Assembly (NCBI RefSeq): GCF_009720865.1
Contig: NZ_WNLA01000016.1
Location: 109,031 to 173,030, forward strand
Reading direction: 5' to 3'
From: Pseudoduganella ginsengisoli
Lineage (GTDB): Bacteria > Pseudomonadota > Gammaproteobacteria > Burkholderiales > Burkholderiaceae_D
DNA: 64,000 nucleotides
A model generated the notes under the pieces. That model saw nothing but the letters and a program-made list of their open reading frames with translations, did not search any database and had not been told where the DNA came from. The position numbers were made by a program, and so were the translations under genes. Every line of letters starts with the position of its first letter. Position 1 is the stretch's first letter. This document shows positions 42,202 through 51,568 of the stretch, in pieces.

Positions 42202-44148
42202 ATGGGCAAAGCTGACGGCAACGATGCGGTGAAAGGCTATGGCGGCTGGTATTGGCTGGCTGCGCTGGCGGCGGTTGCCCTTGCGCTTTATATCGCCGTG
42301 ATCGGCAGCGAAACCACGCTGGCTTACAGCGAATTCAAGAAGCTGCTGTACGCAGGCAAGCTGTCGCACCTCATGGTGTCCGAGACCATGATTTCAGGGA
42401 CGCTGCAAACGGATGAACTGGACGTGCTGCTGTTAACGGAGCGCGCACGCGAACTGCGCTGCGGGAGCAGCGCCACCTGTCCGTTTCACGTGGTGCGGGT
42501 GGCGGACCCGGCGCTGGTACCGGCGCTGGAGCAGGCCGGTGTGCAGTTTGCCGGACAGGACAGCGGCTGGTTCAGTAGTCCGCTGTGGTGGATGCTGCCG
42601 ATTGCCCTGGTGCTGTGGCTGCCGGGCATGATGGCGCGCACGCCGGGCGCCGGCGGCGGCAGTGTGCTGGGCATCGGCAGGAGCCACGCGCGCATGTATG
42701 CGCTGCCGGTCACCGGTGTCAGCTTTGCCGACGTGGCGGGCATCGACGAAGCCAAGGAAGAATTGATGGAGCTGGTGGAATTTCTCCGTAATCCAGAGCG
42801 CTACCGTCGCCTGGGCGGCAGGATACCGAAAGGCGTGCTGATCGTCGGCGCGCCGGGGACCGGAAAAACATTGCTGGCCAAGGCGGTGGCGGGCGAGGCC
42901 GGTGTGCCATTCTTTTCCATCAGCGGTTCGGAATTCGTGGAAATGTTTGTCGGTGTCGGCGCGGCGCGCGTGCGCGACTTGTTTGCGCAGGCGGTGGCCA
43001 AAGCTCCCTGCATCATCTTCATTGATGAACTCGATGCGCTGGGCCGTGCCCGTGGCATCGGCGGTTTCGAGGGCGGCGCGGGCGAGCAGGAACAGACCTT
43101 GAATCAATTGCTGGTGGAAATGGACGGTTTCGACACCAACAGCGGCGTCATTTTGCTGGCAGCCACCAACCGCCCTGAAATCCTGGATCCCGCGCTGCTG
43201 CGTCCGGGGCGTTTTGACCGCCACATCGCGCTGGACCGTCCCGACCTGGCCGGGCGCAAGCAAATCCTCGCCGTGCACATGCAGCGCATCAAAACCGGCG
43301 GCGACATCGGCCTCGCCGAACTGGCCGCCAGGACGGCGGGCTTTGCCGGGGCGGACCTGGCCAGCCTGGTCAATGAGGCGGCGCTGCTGGCCGGGCGCAA
43401 AGGAAAAGACGTGGTCGAGCTGGCGGATTTTGACGAGGCGCTGGAGCGCATGATTGCCGGCCTGGAAAAAAAGACGCGGGTGATGAGCAGGACTGAAAAG
43501 GAGACGGTCGCTTACCATGAAGCGGGCCATGCGCTGATCGCGGAATCGCGTGTCCATGCGGACCGCGTGGCCAGGATTTCCATCATCCCCCGCGGTATTG
43601 CCGCGCTGGGTTATACGCGCCAGTTGCCCGCGGAAGACCGCTATTTGCTGCGCAAGACGGAATTGCTGGACAAGCTGGACGTGCTGCTCGGGGGACGGGT
43701 GGCCGAAGAACTGGTCTTTGGCGACGTTTCCACCGGCGCACAGAACGATTTACAACAGGCCACCCAGCTGGCGCACCATATGGTGCTGCAATACGGCATG
43801 AGTGAACGACTCGGCCTGGCAACCTATGCCGGTGGCGCTGGCAGCGGCGGGTACCCTGGGATGGGCGTCCGCAGCGCCGCCTATAGCGACGAGACAGCCA
43901 GGGTCGCGGACGCGGAAGTGGCCGGCCTGTTGGCTGCGTCGCGCCAGCGCGTGCGGGAATCCCTGCAGTGTATGCGGGCCCAGCTCGATGCGCTGGCGCA
44001 GGAGTTGCTGGTCCGGGAGAGCGTGGACCGGACTGCGCTGGATGCCTTGCTGGCCCGTTTTGTCTCCCGGGAACCGGGGCGGCCACCGTTGCCCCCTGCG
44101 GTGGAAGCGGTACAGGCGGATGCGGCGGCCGCAGAAGGCACAGCGTAG
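42202..44148 (+). CDS. Accessory FtsH-type AAA+ membrane metalloprotease
   Basis: 648 residues. N-terminal membrane helix (WYWLAALAAVALALYIAVIG), FtsH extracellular domain, second helix near residues 125-145, AAA module with Walker A GAPGTGKT (216-223), FVEMFVGVGAARVRDLF pore region, Walker B IIFIDELDALG and SRH ATNRPEILDPALLRPGRFD; M41 protease site HEAGH (439-443). It would extract and degrade membrane proteins. Being in a stress block behind an FNR site, it is likely a second, condition-specific copy rather than the housekeeping FtsH. Start 42202 has GGGAG 11 bases upstream. Confidence 0.92.
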   Translation: MGKADGNDAVKGYGGWYWLAALAAVALALYIAVIGSETTLAYSEFKKLLYAGKLSHLMVSETMISGTLQTDELDVLLLTERARELRCGSSATCPFHVVRVADPALVPALEQAGVQFAGQDSGWFSSPLWWMLPIALVLWLPGMMARTPGAGGGSVLGIGRSHARMYALPVTGVSFADVAGIDEAKEELMELVEFLRNPERYRRLGGRIPKGVLIVGAPGTGKTLLAKAVAGEAGVPFFSISGSEFVEMFVGVGAARVRDLFAQAVAKAPCIIFIDELDALGRARGIGGFEGGAGEQEQTLNQLLVEMDGFDTNSGVILLAATNRPEILDPALLRPGRFDRHIALDRPDLAGRKQILAVHMQRIKTGGDIGLAELAARTAGFAGADLASLVNEAALLAGRKGKDVVELADFDEALERMIAGLEKKTRVMSRTEKETVAYHEAGHALIAESRVHADRVARISIIPRGIAALGYTRQLPAEDRYLLRKTELLDKLDVLLGGRVAEELVFGDVSTGAQNDLQQATQLAHHMVLQYGMSERLGLATYAGGAGSGGYPGMGVRSAAYSDETARVADAEVAGLLAASRQRVRESLQCMRAQLDALAQELLVRESVDRTALDALLARFVSREPGRPPLPPAVEAVQADAAAAEGTA

Positions 44149-44184
44149 CGCTTGCGCGGCAGCGGGCAGACAGAAGGAGGGACT

Positions 44185-45963
44185 ATGCAGCGATCGACGC
44201 ATGCGGCCGGGCTGCCCGGCGTACAGGCAAGTCCGGCCGCAGGGCCTGGCCAACGGGCGGCGGCCCCAGAGGCCGGCGGGGAATTGACGGTGGCGCTGCA
44301 AGCTTGCATGGTGGACAGGCTGGCTGCAGTGCTGAAAGCCGGCGCGGGCGCCGTACTACGTATGGAAACCCAGATTTCCTGGGTACTCGTTTCCGGGGCA
44401 CATGCCTACAAGGTCAAGAAGGCGCTCCGCCTGCCATTCCTGGATTACACAACGCTGGCGGCGCGGCATACCTGCTGCCAGGCGGAATACCGGCTGAACC
44501 AGCGCCTGGCGCCGGAACTGTACCTCGATGTGGTGCCGGTGACGGGAAGCCTGGCTCATCCCGCGCTGGGGGGCGCCGGGCATGTGCTCGACTACGCGGT
44601 CAAGATGGCGGCGTTCGATCAGCGGGCGCTGTGGAGCCGGCGCCTGGAAGACGGCGGCCTGGACGATGGCCAAGCCGAAGCGCTCGCGGTGCGCCTTGGG
44701 CAATTCCATCTGGCGGCGCCAGCCGTTCCGGCCGGCGTGCCATGGGGTACGCCCGGCTATATCGCCCATACGGTTGGCGCCACTCTGGCCGAGTTGAGCA
44801 AGCAGGTGCCCGGCGACGCCGGACAAGCCTGCCTGGCAGGGCTGCGGAAACTGGAGGCAGCAAGCCGTCCCCCGTTGTTTCCCGTGTTCCGCCAGCGCCG
44901 CGCCGGCGGGAAGGTCAGGGAATGCCATGGTGATCTGCACTGCGGCAATATCGTCAGCCTCGGGCGGCAGGGTATCCCGTTCGACGGCATCGAGTTCGCT
45001 GACGGTTTGCGCTGGATCGACGTGATGGATGACGTGAGCTTCCTGCATATGGACCTGGCATACCGCGGACGCCCGGACCTGGCGGCACGGCTCCTCAGCC
45101 GCTACCTGGAAGTCACGGGGGATTATGACGGGCTGGCCGTGCTGCCTTATTACCGCATGCACCGGGCGCTGGTCAGGGCCAAAGTGTTGCTGGAACGGGC
45201 GGCGCAAGACCATGTGCCCGCAGCGGAGCGCGCTGCCCTGCGCGCGGCGGCGGACGGCTACCTGCGCTTTGCACGCGGCAGCGCTCCCGCCCCGGCGCCC
45301 GCCATCATGGTGACCCACGGCTGTGCCGGCAGCGGAAAAAGCGTGTTGTCGCGCTATGTGGTGTCCGCCCTTGGCGCGTTGCAGATCCGTTCCGACGTTG
45401 AGCGCAAACGCATCTGGCCCGCCACCGCCACGCTGTATTCCGCGGCCGCGTCGCGGCGCACGTACGAGCGCCTTGCGGCACTGGCCCGTGCCATCGTGCA
45501 GTCGGGCTGGCCCGTTATCGTCGATGCCGCATTTCTACGTGCCTGGCAGCGCGAGCTGCTGCGCGCGCTGGCGGCGGAGTTATCGGTGCCATTTTTTTTG
45601 TTCGACGTGCGCGCGCCGGAACAATGCATGCGCGAACGGGTGGCGGCTCGCCTGTTGAACGGATTGGATGCTTCCGATGCAGGCGTCGGCGTCCTTGAGC
45701 GCCAGCTGCAAAACCAGGAGCCGCTGACTGAGGAGGAATTGGCGCACGCGCTGGTGGTCGATACCGGCGCCGGCCTGGACTTGCAGCGCGTCCGCGCAGC
45801 CTGCGCGCCGGTGCTGGCACACGCAGCGGCAGGGCATCCGCCCGGTGATACTTCAACAGGAGAGCGCTATGGCTACGGACCGGAATTTGAAGGAAGACGT
45901 GGAGCAGGAACTGGCATGGAATCCCGCAGTTGGCGAAGGGCATATTGCCATTGCCGTCCGTGA
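44185..45963 (+). CDS. Bifunctional aminoglycoside-phosphotransferase-like / AAA ATPase protein
   Basis: 592 residues. N-terminal APH-type kinase domain with ECHGDLHCGNIV (catalytic loop, 248-255) and FDGIEFADGLRWIDVMDDV (metal site). C-terminal AAA_33/polynucleotide-kinase-like domain with P-loop GCAGSGKS (379-386). Substrate unknown. The same two-domain type is encoded by Mycobacterium Rv2004c in the DosR regulon beside USP genes. AAGGAGG precedes the ATG; 36 bp after ftsH, same unit. The last ~30 residues run over the start of a BON gene fragment and look non-native. Confidence 0.9.
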   Translation: MQRSTHAAGLPGVQASPAAGPGQRAAAPEAGGELTVALQACMVDRLAAVLKAGAGAVLRMETQISWVLVSGAHAYKVKKALRLPFLDYTTLAARHTCCQAEYRLNQRLAPELYLDVVPVTGSLAHPALGGAGHVLDYAVKMAAFDQRALWSRRLEDGGLDDGQAEALAVRLGQFHLAAPAVPAGVPWGTPGYIAHTVGATLAELSKQVPGDAGQACLAGLRKLEAASRPPLFPVFRQRRAGGKVRECHGDLHCGNIVSLGRQGIPFDGIEFADGLRWIDVMDDVSFLHMDLAYRGRPDLAARLLSRYLEVTGDYDGLAVLPYYRMHRALVRAKVLLERAAQDHVPAAERAALRAAADGYLRFARGSAPAPAPAIMVTHGCAGSGKSVLSRYVVSALGALQIRSDVERKRIWPATATLYSAAASRRTYERLAALARAIVQSGWPVIVDAAFLRAWQRELLRALAAELSVPFFLFDVRAPEQCMRERVAARLLNGLDASDAGVGVLERQLQNQEPLTEEELAHALVVDTGAGLDLQRVRAACAPVLAHAAAGHPPGDTSTGERYGYGPEFEGRRGAGTGMESRSWRRAYCHCRP

Positions 45964-46006
45964 TGGCATTGTCACCAACCACCTTGCCATCGGCCCCGCT
46001 AACTGA
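45869..46006 (+). pseudogene. Truncated BON-domain protein start
   Basis: ATG at 45869 with AGGAG upstream opens a 45-codon frame: MATDRNLKEDVEQELAWNPA, then EGHIAIAVRDGIVT, the typical first half of a BON protein. It then ends NHLAIGPAN where the GHV strand should follow. It overlaps the end of the APH/AAA gene by 95 bp. The ribosome site is good, so a stub may be translated, but the domain is incomplete. Confidence 0.65.
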
Positions 46007-46008
46007 AT

Positions 46009-46311
46009 TCAAGACAGGGATGGCGGCGCGGATTGCTGTTCAGGCAGCTCAAATACCTGCGCCGACGAGGGGGCGCACCACAGCATATGGCAGCGCACCA
46101 GCTTGACGCCAGGTACGTTTTCGGCAGCAACGCGCAGCGCGTCGGCCTGGCGATGGTCGGTGACGGTTCCGTACAGGTTGACCACGCCGTTGCGCACCAG
46201 GATGCCGGGATGGGTCTGGCGCGCCCATACCAGCGCCGCGAGTTCCTTTTGCAGCTGTTCCTGGATATCGGAATCGGCCCGCGTGCCGGCAGGGAACTCG
46301 GACGTTGCCAC
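46009..46311 (-). CDS. BON-domain protein
   Basis: 100 residues from a GTG at 46311. BON core: DIQEQLQKELAALVWARQTH, then ILVRNGVVNLYGTVTDHRQA and VPGVKLVRCHMLWC. BON domains bind phospholipid or assist envelope integrity; no signal peptide is visible here. It is tail-to-tail with the truncated BON start, suggesting rearrangement. An FNR-type box lies 15 bp before the start codon and another 119 bp before it. Confidence 0.75.
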   Translation of the reverse strand: MATSEFPAGTRADSDIQEQLQKELAALVWARQTHPGILVRNGVVNLYGTVTDHRQADALRVAAENVPGVKLVRCHMLWCAPSSAQVFELPEQQSAPPSLS

Positions 46312-46325
46312 GGTCCTGTGCGGGA

Positions 46326-46339
46326 TTGATATAGGTCAA
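46326..46339. promoter_or_regulatory. FNR/Anr-type box (site 1, BON/ATPase divergence)
   Basis: TTGAT-ATAG-GTCAA. Too close to the BON start to activate it at -41.5, but suited to the plus direction with a start near 46374. Confidence 0.72.
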
Positions 46340-46429
46340 GAGCAATAAAAAGAAAACCGGGCGTCGGCACGGCATCTGTGCCAGCCGAGCCACTGATGTG
46401 CGCAGAAACCCCGCTCATTTCAGCGCGCC

Positions 46430-46443
46430 TTGATCTCGGTCAA
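46430..46443. promoter_or_regulatory. FNR/Anr-type box (site 2, BON/ATPase divergence)
   Basis: TTGAT-CTCG-GTCAA. -41.5 toward the ATPase gene gives a start near 46478, 16 bases before its ATG; toward BON, near 46395. Confidence 0.75.
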
Positions 46444-46493
46444 TCAAATATGCGGTGCAAGCGGCTAGTGTGGAAACGGGCAAGGGGAGCGCC

Positions 46494-49022
46494 ATGACGA
46501 AACTACCTGACGTGAGCGGGCTGTCGGCGGAAGAGGCGGCGCAACGGCTCGCTGCGGATGGACCGAACAGCTTGCCGGCTGCGAAGAACGGGCTGGCGGC
46601 GCTGTGCCTGCGCACGGTCCGCGAACCGATGTTTCTGCTGCTGATCGGTGCCGCCATGCTTTATCTGGTACTGGGCGATCTGCACCAGGGATTGTTCCTG
46701 TTCCTGATGGTAGGCGTCACGGTGGGCATCACGCTCTTTCAGGAAGGCAAAACGGCGCGGGCGTTGCAGGCGTTGCAAGAGATGGGCGGCCAGTCGGCGC
46801 TGGTGTTGCGCGACGGACAGCCTCAGCGCATTCCGTCCCATGCCGTGGTATGCGGCGACGTGCTGTTGCTGGCCGAAGGCGACCGCGTGGCGGCCGACGC
46901 CGTGCTGCTGTACGCCAATGGTTTGCAGGTGGACGAGTCCCTGCTGAGCGGGGAATCGCTGCCTGTCGTCAAACTGGCCATGGCGGGAGCCCTGCCGCGT
47001 GCCGGGCCGGGAGCGGAGGCGCTGCCTTACGTGTGGTCGGGAACACTGGTGTTGCAGGGGGACGGCGCGGCGCGGGTGACGGCCACGGGTGCGCGGACGG
47101 AACTGGGAAAAATCGGACAGAGCCTGGCGCAATTGCGCACCGAACCATCGCCTTTGCAGCGCAGCGTGGCGCGCCTGGTGTCGTGGTTTGCTGCGGGCGG
47201 CCTGGCCCTGAGCCTGCTGGTGACGGTGCTGTATGGCATGCAGGGCGCGTGGATGCCCGCCATCCTGGCCGGTATCGCGCTGTCGATGTCCTTATTGCCG
47301 GAAGAATTGCCGGTCATCCTGACCGTGTTCCCTGCGATCGGCGCGTGGCGCATGTCACGCGTGCAGGTGCTGACCCGGCGCCTTGCTGCGATTGAAGCGC
47401 TCGGCGCGGTGACCGTGCTGTGTACAGATAAAACCGGCACGCTGACGGAAAACCGCATGCGGATCGAACAATTGCATGTGGATGGCGTAGCGTTGCCGCT
47501 GCACCGTGTCCAGGGCGTATTGCCGCCAGCCTTCAGGGAGCTGGTGCGGGTTGCCTCGCTGGCCAGCAAACCGCGATCCGCAGATCCCATGGAAACCGCA
47601 TTGCATGCGCTGGACGGCAGCGATGTGCGCGAACAGCCTTTGCGCGCTTATCCGCTGTCGCCGGGTTTGCGTGCGATGTCGCAGGCTTGGGACGAAGGGG
47701 CCGAAGGCATGGCGCTGGTCGCCACCAAAGGAGCGCCGGAAGCCATTGGCGCGCTGTGCCGGCTGGGCGGCGAAGAATTGAGGGCCATGCTCTGCGCGGC
47801 GGACACCATGGCCGGGCAGGGATTGCGGGTGCTGGCCGTGGCCAGCGCGGCACATGCCACAGCCCATCTGCCGGAAGCGCAGGACGGTTTTGAGCTGCGC
47901 TATCTGGGCCTGATCGGGCTGGCCGATCCGGTCCGTGCCGAAGTGCCGGAAGCGCTGGCGCAATGCCGGCAGGCCGGTATCCGTGTCGTGATGATTACCG
48001 GTGATTACCCGCTGACGGCGGCGACCATTGCCATGCGTGCGGGGCTGGCGTGCGAACACGCGCTGACCGGGACGGAAGTTGACAGCCTCAGCGAGGCAGC
48101 GCTGCGCCGCCGGCTGATGCAGGCCACCGTGTGCGCCCGTATCTTGCCGGCGCAGAAGCTGCGTATTGTGCAGGCGTTGAAAGCCAACGGGGAAGTGGTC
48201 GCCATGACCGGGGACGGCGTCAACGACGCCCCTGCGCTGAAAGCGGCGCATGTCGGCATTGCCATGGGCGGGCGGGGCACCGACGTGGCGCGGGAGGCGG
48301 CCGCCTTGATATTGATGGACGATAACTTTGCGTCCATCGTGCGCGGCATCCGGCTAGGCCGGCGCATCTTTACCAATATGCGCAACGCCATGTCCTATGT
48401 GGTGGCCATGCATGTGCAGGTGGCGGGCATGGCGCTGGCTCCTGCGCTGTGCGGCTGGCCTATCTTGCTGTATCCCATGCATATTGCTTTCCTTGAATTG
48501 ATTATCGATCCGACTTGCTCGCTCGCTTTTGAGAATGAAGCGTCGGATGAGGACGCAATGCGCTGTCCGCCTCGCGACCAGGCAGCCCCGCTGCTGGACC
48601 GGGAGGCCGCTACGCTCGCCCTGGCGCAAGGGGCAATTACATTGGGCGTCACGCTGTTTGCCTACTGGCGGGCGCTCGCTATGCTGCCGGCGCCGCAAGC
48701 GCGGGCGGCAGGGTTTGCTGTACTGGTGCTGTCCGGGCTGGCGCTGATCTTTTCCACCTTGTCACGGCGGCGCAGCGCCCTGCAAGCACTGGCGTCGCGT
48801 AACCGGTTGCCACGGGCGGTAGCGGGCGTCGCCACCGCGTTGTTGCTGGCGGTGCTGTATGTGCCGCCGTTGGCGGACGTGTTTCAGTTCAGTGCTTTGC
48901 CTGCGGCTGAACTGATGACGGCGCTGGGGCTGGGCGTGGCCAGCCTGGCTGGCTGTGAATTGTCCAGGCGTCTGCTGGCGCCACGCCGCCAGGTCCTGAA
49001 CCATATGCAGGCCAGGCAATGA
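46494..49022 (+). CDS. P-type cation-transporting ATPase (P2-like)
   Basis: 842 residues. Cation-ATPase N domain (LSAEEAAQRLAADGPNSLP), actuator SGES (152-155), helix-4 motif LLPEELPVILT (268 onward), phosphorylation site CTDKTGTLTEN with Asp 312, hinge GDGVNDAPALKAAHVGIAMG and C-terminal helices ending in an Arg-rich tail. PEEL-P with an acidic pair fits the Ca2+/cation P2 type; the ion is not certain. An analogous ATPase is in the low-oxygen Anr regulon of Pseudomonas and, as CtpF, in DosR. GGGGAG precedes the ATG; followed closely by a flavodoxin stub and adh. Confidence 0.93.
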   Translation: MTKLPDVSGLSAEEAAQRLAADGPNSLPAAKNGLAALCLRTVREPMFLLLIGAAMLYLVLGDLHQGLFLFLMVGVTVGITLFQEGKTARALQALQEMGGQSALVLRDGQPQRIPSHAVVCGDVLLLAEGDRVAADAVLLYANGLQVDESLLSGESLPVVKLAMAGALPRAGPGAEALPYVWSGTLVLQGDGAARVTATGARTELGKIGQSLAQLRTEPSPLQRSVARLVSWFAAGGLALSLLVTVLYGMQGAWMPAILAGIALSMSLLPEELPVILTVFPAIGAWRMSRVQVLTRRLAAIEALGAVTVLCTDKTGTLTENRMRIEQLHVDGVALPLHRVQGVLPPAFRELVRVASLASKPRSADPMETALHALDGSDVREQPLRAYPLSPGLRAMSQAWDEGAEGMALVATKGAPEAIGALCRLGGEELRAMLCAADTMAGQGLRVLAVASAAHATAHLPEAQDGFELRYLGLIGLADPVRAEVPEALAQCRQAGIRVVMITGDYPLTAATIAMRAGLACEHALTGTEVDSLSEAALRRRLMQATVCARILPAQKLRIVQALKANGEVVAMTGDGVNDAPALKAAHVGIAMGGRGTDVAREAAALILMDDNFASIVRGIRLGRRIFTNMRNAMSYVVAMHVQVAGMALAPALCGWPILLYPMHIAFLELIIDPTCSLAFENEASDEDAMRCPPRDQAAPLLDREAATLALAQGAITLGVTLFAYWRALAMLPAPQARAAGFAVLVLSGLALIFSTLSRRRSALQALASRNRLPRAVAGVATALLLAVLYVPPLADVFQFSALPAAELMTALGLGVASLAGCELSRRLLAPRRQVLNHMQARQ

Positions 49023-49034
49023 AAGGAGTCGCTC

Positions 49035-49250
49035 ATGCATCCATGCCTCGTTGTGTATTATTCCCGCTCCGGCGTGACGGAAAAAATTGCGCAGGAAATT
49101 GCCAGCCGGTGCGGCGCCGATATGGACGCCATTCGGGAAGAGCGCAGCCGTGCCGGCCCGCTGGGTTTTTTGCGGTCCGCCTATGAATGCGTCAGGCGCA
49201 AGCTGCCTAAAAAGGCGGACAAGCATGCCCGCCATGTGACCATCAACTGA
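49035..49250 (+). pseudogene. Truncated flavodoxin-family protein
   Basis: 71 codons. The FMN phosphate-loop strand VVYYSRSGVTEKIAQEIA and the next segment are intact, but a flavodoxin domain needs about 140-180 residues and this stops after KLPKKADKHARHV. The stop overlaps the adh start (TGATG at 49248-49252), so a deletion may have joined the two genes. AAGGAG lies before the ATG; a short product is possible but would not bind FMN normally. Confidence 0.75.
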
Positions 49251-50281
49251 TGCACGCCATGGCTGGCAGCGGCATGGCGTTCAGCCACACCATGCTTGCC
49301 ATGCAGTTGCCCGCGCCGGGCATGGCCTTGCAGCAGGTCCGCCTGGCGGTCCCGCTGCCGGCCGCCGGGCAGGTGTTGCTGAAGGTGGAAGCGTGTGGCG
49401 TGTGCCGCACCGATCTGCATGTGCAGGACGGCGAGGTGGCGGCGGCCTGTCCGGTGGTGCCCGGGCACGAGGTGGTGGGGCGCGTCTGCTGTCTGGGGGC
49501 CGGCGTGACCAGCTGGCAAACAGGGGAGCGGGCCGGGGCGGGATGGCTGGCCGGCGCGTGCGGCGCCTGCCACGCCTGCCTGCGCGGCGCGGAAAACCTG
49601 TGCGACGCCATCGTGTTCAATGGCTGCCACCACAATGGCGGCTATGCGGAGTATATGCTGGCCGACGCGGCCTACCTGTATCGGCTTCCTGTCGCCTATG
49701 ATGCGGCCCACGCGGCGCCGCTGCTGTGCGCAGGGCTGATCGGCTACCGGGCCTATGCGCTGGCCGGGCCGGCCGAACGGCTGGGGATCTACGGCTTTGG
49801 GGCGGCGGCGCACTTGCTGGTGCAACTGGCCCGGCAACAGGGCCGGCAAGTATATGCATTTACCCGTCCGGGCGACTTGGCTACGCAGGCTTTTGCCCGC
49901 AGCCTTGGCGCGGCCTGGGCAGGCGGAGCGGACCAGGCGCCACCGGCGCCGCTGGATGCGGCGCTGATTTTTGCGCCCGACGGGGCGCTGGTGCCGCGCG
50001 CGCTGGCCGCCGTCAGGAAGGGCGGCGCAGTGGTCTGCGGCGGCATTCACATGAGCGATATCCCCGCCATGCCGTATGCGCTGCTGTGGGGCGAGCGCAG
50101 CATCCGCTCGGTCGCCAATCTGACCCGTGCCGACGCGCAGGCATTCCTGGCGCTGGCCGGGCAATATCCGTTGCAGGTTGCTGTGCAAACCTATCCGCTG
50201 GAACAGGCCAACGAGGCGCTGGCGGACTTGCGCGCGGGCCTCGTACACGGCGCGGCGGTGCTGCTGCCGGGCGGCGGGTGA
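49250..50281 (+). CDS. Zinc-dependent alcohol dehydrogenase
   Basis: 343 residues, medium-chain dehydrogenase of the AdhA/AdhP type. Catalytic-zinc Cys in ACGVCRTDLH, GHEVVGRV, structural-zinc cysteines GACGACHACLRGAENLC, and the nucleotide-binding loop GIYGFGAAAHLLVQLA. It would interconvert alcohols and aldehydes with NAD(P), plausible for fermentative redox balance in an FNR-controlled unit. The start at 49250 overlaps the flavodoxin stub; M9 (49274) is another possible start. Confidence 0.91.
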   Translation: MHAMAGSGMAFSHTMLAMQLPAPGMALQQVRLAVPLPAAGQVLLKVEACGVCRTDLHVQDGEVAAACPVVPGHEVVGRVCCLGAGVTSWQTGERAGAGWLAGACGACHACLRGAENLCDAIVFNGCHHNGGYAEYMLADAAYLYRLPVAYDAAHAAPLLCAGLIGYRAYALAGPAERLGIYGFGAAAHLLVQLARQQGRQVYAFTRPGDLATQAFARSLGAAWAGGADQAPPAPLDAALIFAPDGALVPRALAAVRKGGAVVCGGIHMSDIPAMPYALLWGERSIRSVANLTRADAQAFLALAGQYPLQVAVQTYPLEQANEALADLRAGLVHGAAVLLPGGG

Positions 50282-50289
50282 CCCGCAGG

Positions 50290-50663
50290 TCACGGCCCGC
50301 CGGCAGGCAGTGGCAGCAAGACCGTGACGCGCGTGCCGCCTTTGCCGCGGATGGAAATCCTGCCGTTGAGGGCCTGGACCCGTTCGCGTATGCCGATCAG
50401 GCCCAGCGAGCCGGGTTTGCTTAAATCGCCGTCCTCCAACCCGATGCCATCATCGAGGACACGGATGCGCAGCATGCCGTCATGCCATCGTCGCGCACCA
50501 ATTGCAGCACTGCGGCGTCCTGGCCGATATCGGACTCGCTGACATTGCTGTCCACCTGCGCGGCCAGGGCGGCTGCCGCCAGCGTGGCGGTCAGCAAGCG
50601 GCGCAGCAAGCCGGCGCCAGCGGGCGCGGCTGAGTTGGCATCCGCCATCGGTATCTCCGGCAA
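50290..50663 (-). pseudogene. Frameshifted histidine-kinase ATPase-domain remnant
   Basis: The 3' part reads LRIRVLDDGIGLEDGDLSKP, then GSLGLIGIRERVQALNGRIS and a VTVLLPLP end, a NarX/DegS-type HATPase C-terminus. The 5' part, in another frame, reads MADANSAAPAGAGLLRRLLT and later AAVLQLVRDDG, which should join in frame near 50465. No sensor, HAMP or DHp region is present. So only the tail of a sensor kinase survives, behind two USP genes. Confidence 0.72.
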
Positions 50664-50678
50664 GCAGCTGTTTCTGGT

Positions 50679-51521
50679 TCAGTGCGCCATCAGCACGGGG
50701 AGCGTCATGCCGGCCAGTACAGTCTTGCTGGCGCCACCGAGGATGCGCTCACGCAGGCGCGTATGGCCATAGCAGCCCATCACCAGCAGGTCGGCCCGGA
50801 TTGCGGCAGCCAGCTGCAACAATCCTTGCCCGGCGCCATGCGGTGGGGAGATGGTCATGACTTCCGCATTGACGCCATGGCGCGCGAGGTAGAGTGCAAT
50901 GTCGGCGCCGGGTTCTTCACCGTGGGATTCCGGACCGGTTTCCGGAGCTATGATGGCGACGGCGGCTTGTTTTGCCCGGCGCAGCAGCGGCATGGCCGCT
51001 GTGATGGCGCGGATGGCTTCGACACTGCCGTTCCAGCCGATCAGCGGTCGTTCGCCCAGCGTGGCGAACTGGCCGGCAGCCGGCACCAGCAGGACCGGCC
51101 TGCCGGCATAGAGGATCACGTGTTCCGGCAAGTCCAGCAGCAGGGCGCCTTCGTTGCGGTCTTGCGGATCCGCCTGGCCGAGGACAAGCAGGTCGGCATA
51201 GCGCGCCTGCAGGCAGAGCCCCGAATATTCGTCTTCGTCCCTGTTGCGCTGTTCATAAGAGTTCAGCCCGGTTTGCTTCACGACGGCGCTGAACAATGCC
51301 AGCGCCTGCTCAGCCCGTCGAGTCACGTGTTCGACATAGCCGGAAAACAGGGCGCTGCTGCCTTCAAAAGGACTACGCTGGGAGATAAAACGGGGAATAC
51401 CGCTCATTGCAGCTCCCACCAGGTGCGCCTGTTCAAGCAAGGCCAGATGAGCTGCCAGCCTGATGCGTTCTGCTGCGTTGGCGGCGTTGTCCGCGTGGAC
51501 CAGGATCGTACGGTATGACAT
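50679..51521 (-). CDS. Tandem universal stress protein
   Basis: 280 residues, two UspA domains. C-terminal nucleotide loop MGCYGHTRLRERILGGASKT (G-x2-H-x9-G-A-S) is intact; the N-terminal copy begins MSYRTILVHADNAANAAER and lacks the loop. Close in layout to the USP at 40.6-41.5 kb (WNGS and GHTRLR segments shared), so the two are paralogues. GGAG lies 7 bases before the ATG. Second gene of an FNR-boxed minus-strand unit. Confidence 0.92.
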   Translation of the reverse strand: MSYRTILVHADNAANAAERIRLAAHLALLEQAHLVGAAMSGIPRFISQRSPFEGSSALFSGYVEHVTRRAEQALALFSAVVKQTGLNSYEQRNRDEDEYSGLCLQARYADLLVLGQADPQDRNEGALLLDLPEHVILYAGRPVLLVPAAGQFATLGERPLIGWNGSVEAIRAITAAMPLLRRAKQAAVAIIAPETGPESHGEEPGADIALYLARHGVNAEVMTISPPHGAGQGLLQLAAAIRADLLVMGCYGHTRLRERILGGASKTVLAGMTLPVLMAH

Positions 51522-51568
51522 GGCAGTCTCCGGCGCGTGGCGATGGATGCAAATGGGACAGGGTGCGG

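Noticed and set aside
46326..46339. This box as an activator site for the BON gene
   Set aside because: It is 15 bp from the GTG, so -41.5 activation would start transcription inside the gene; the box at 46430 fits BON better.
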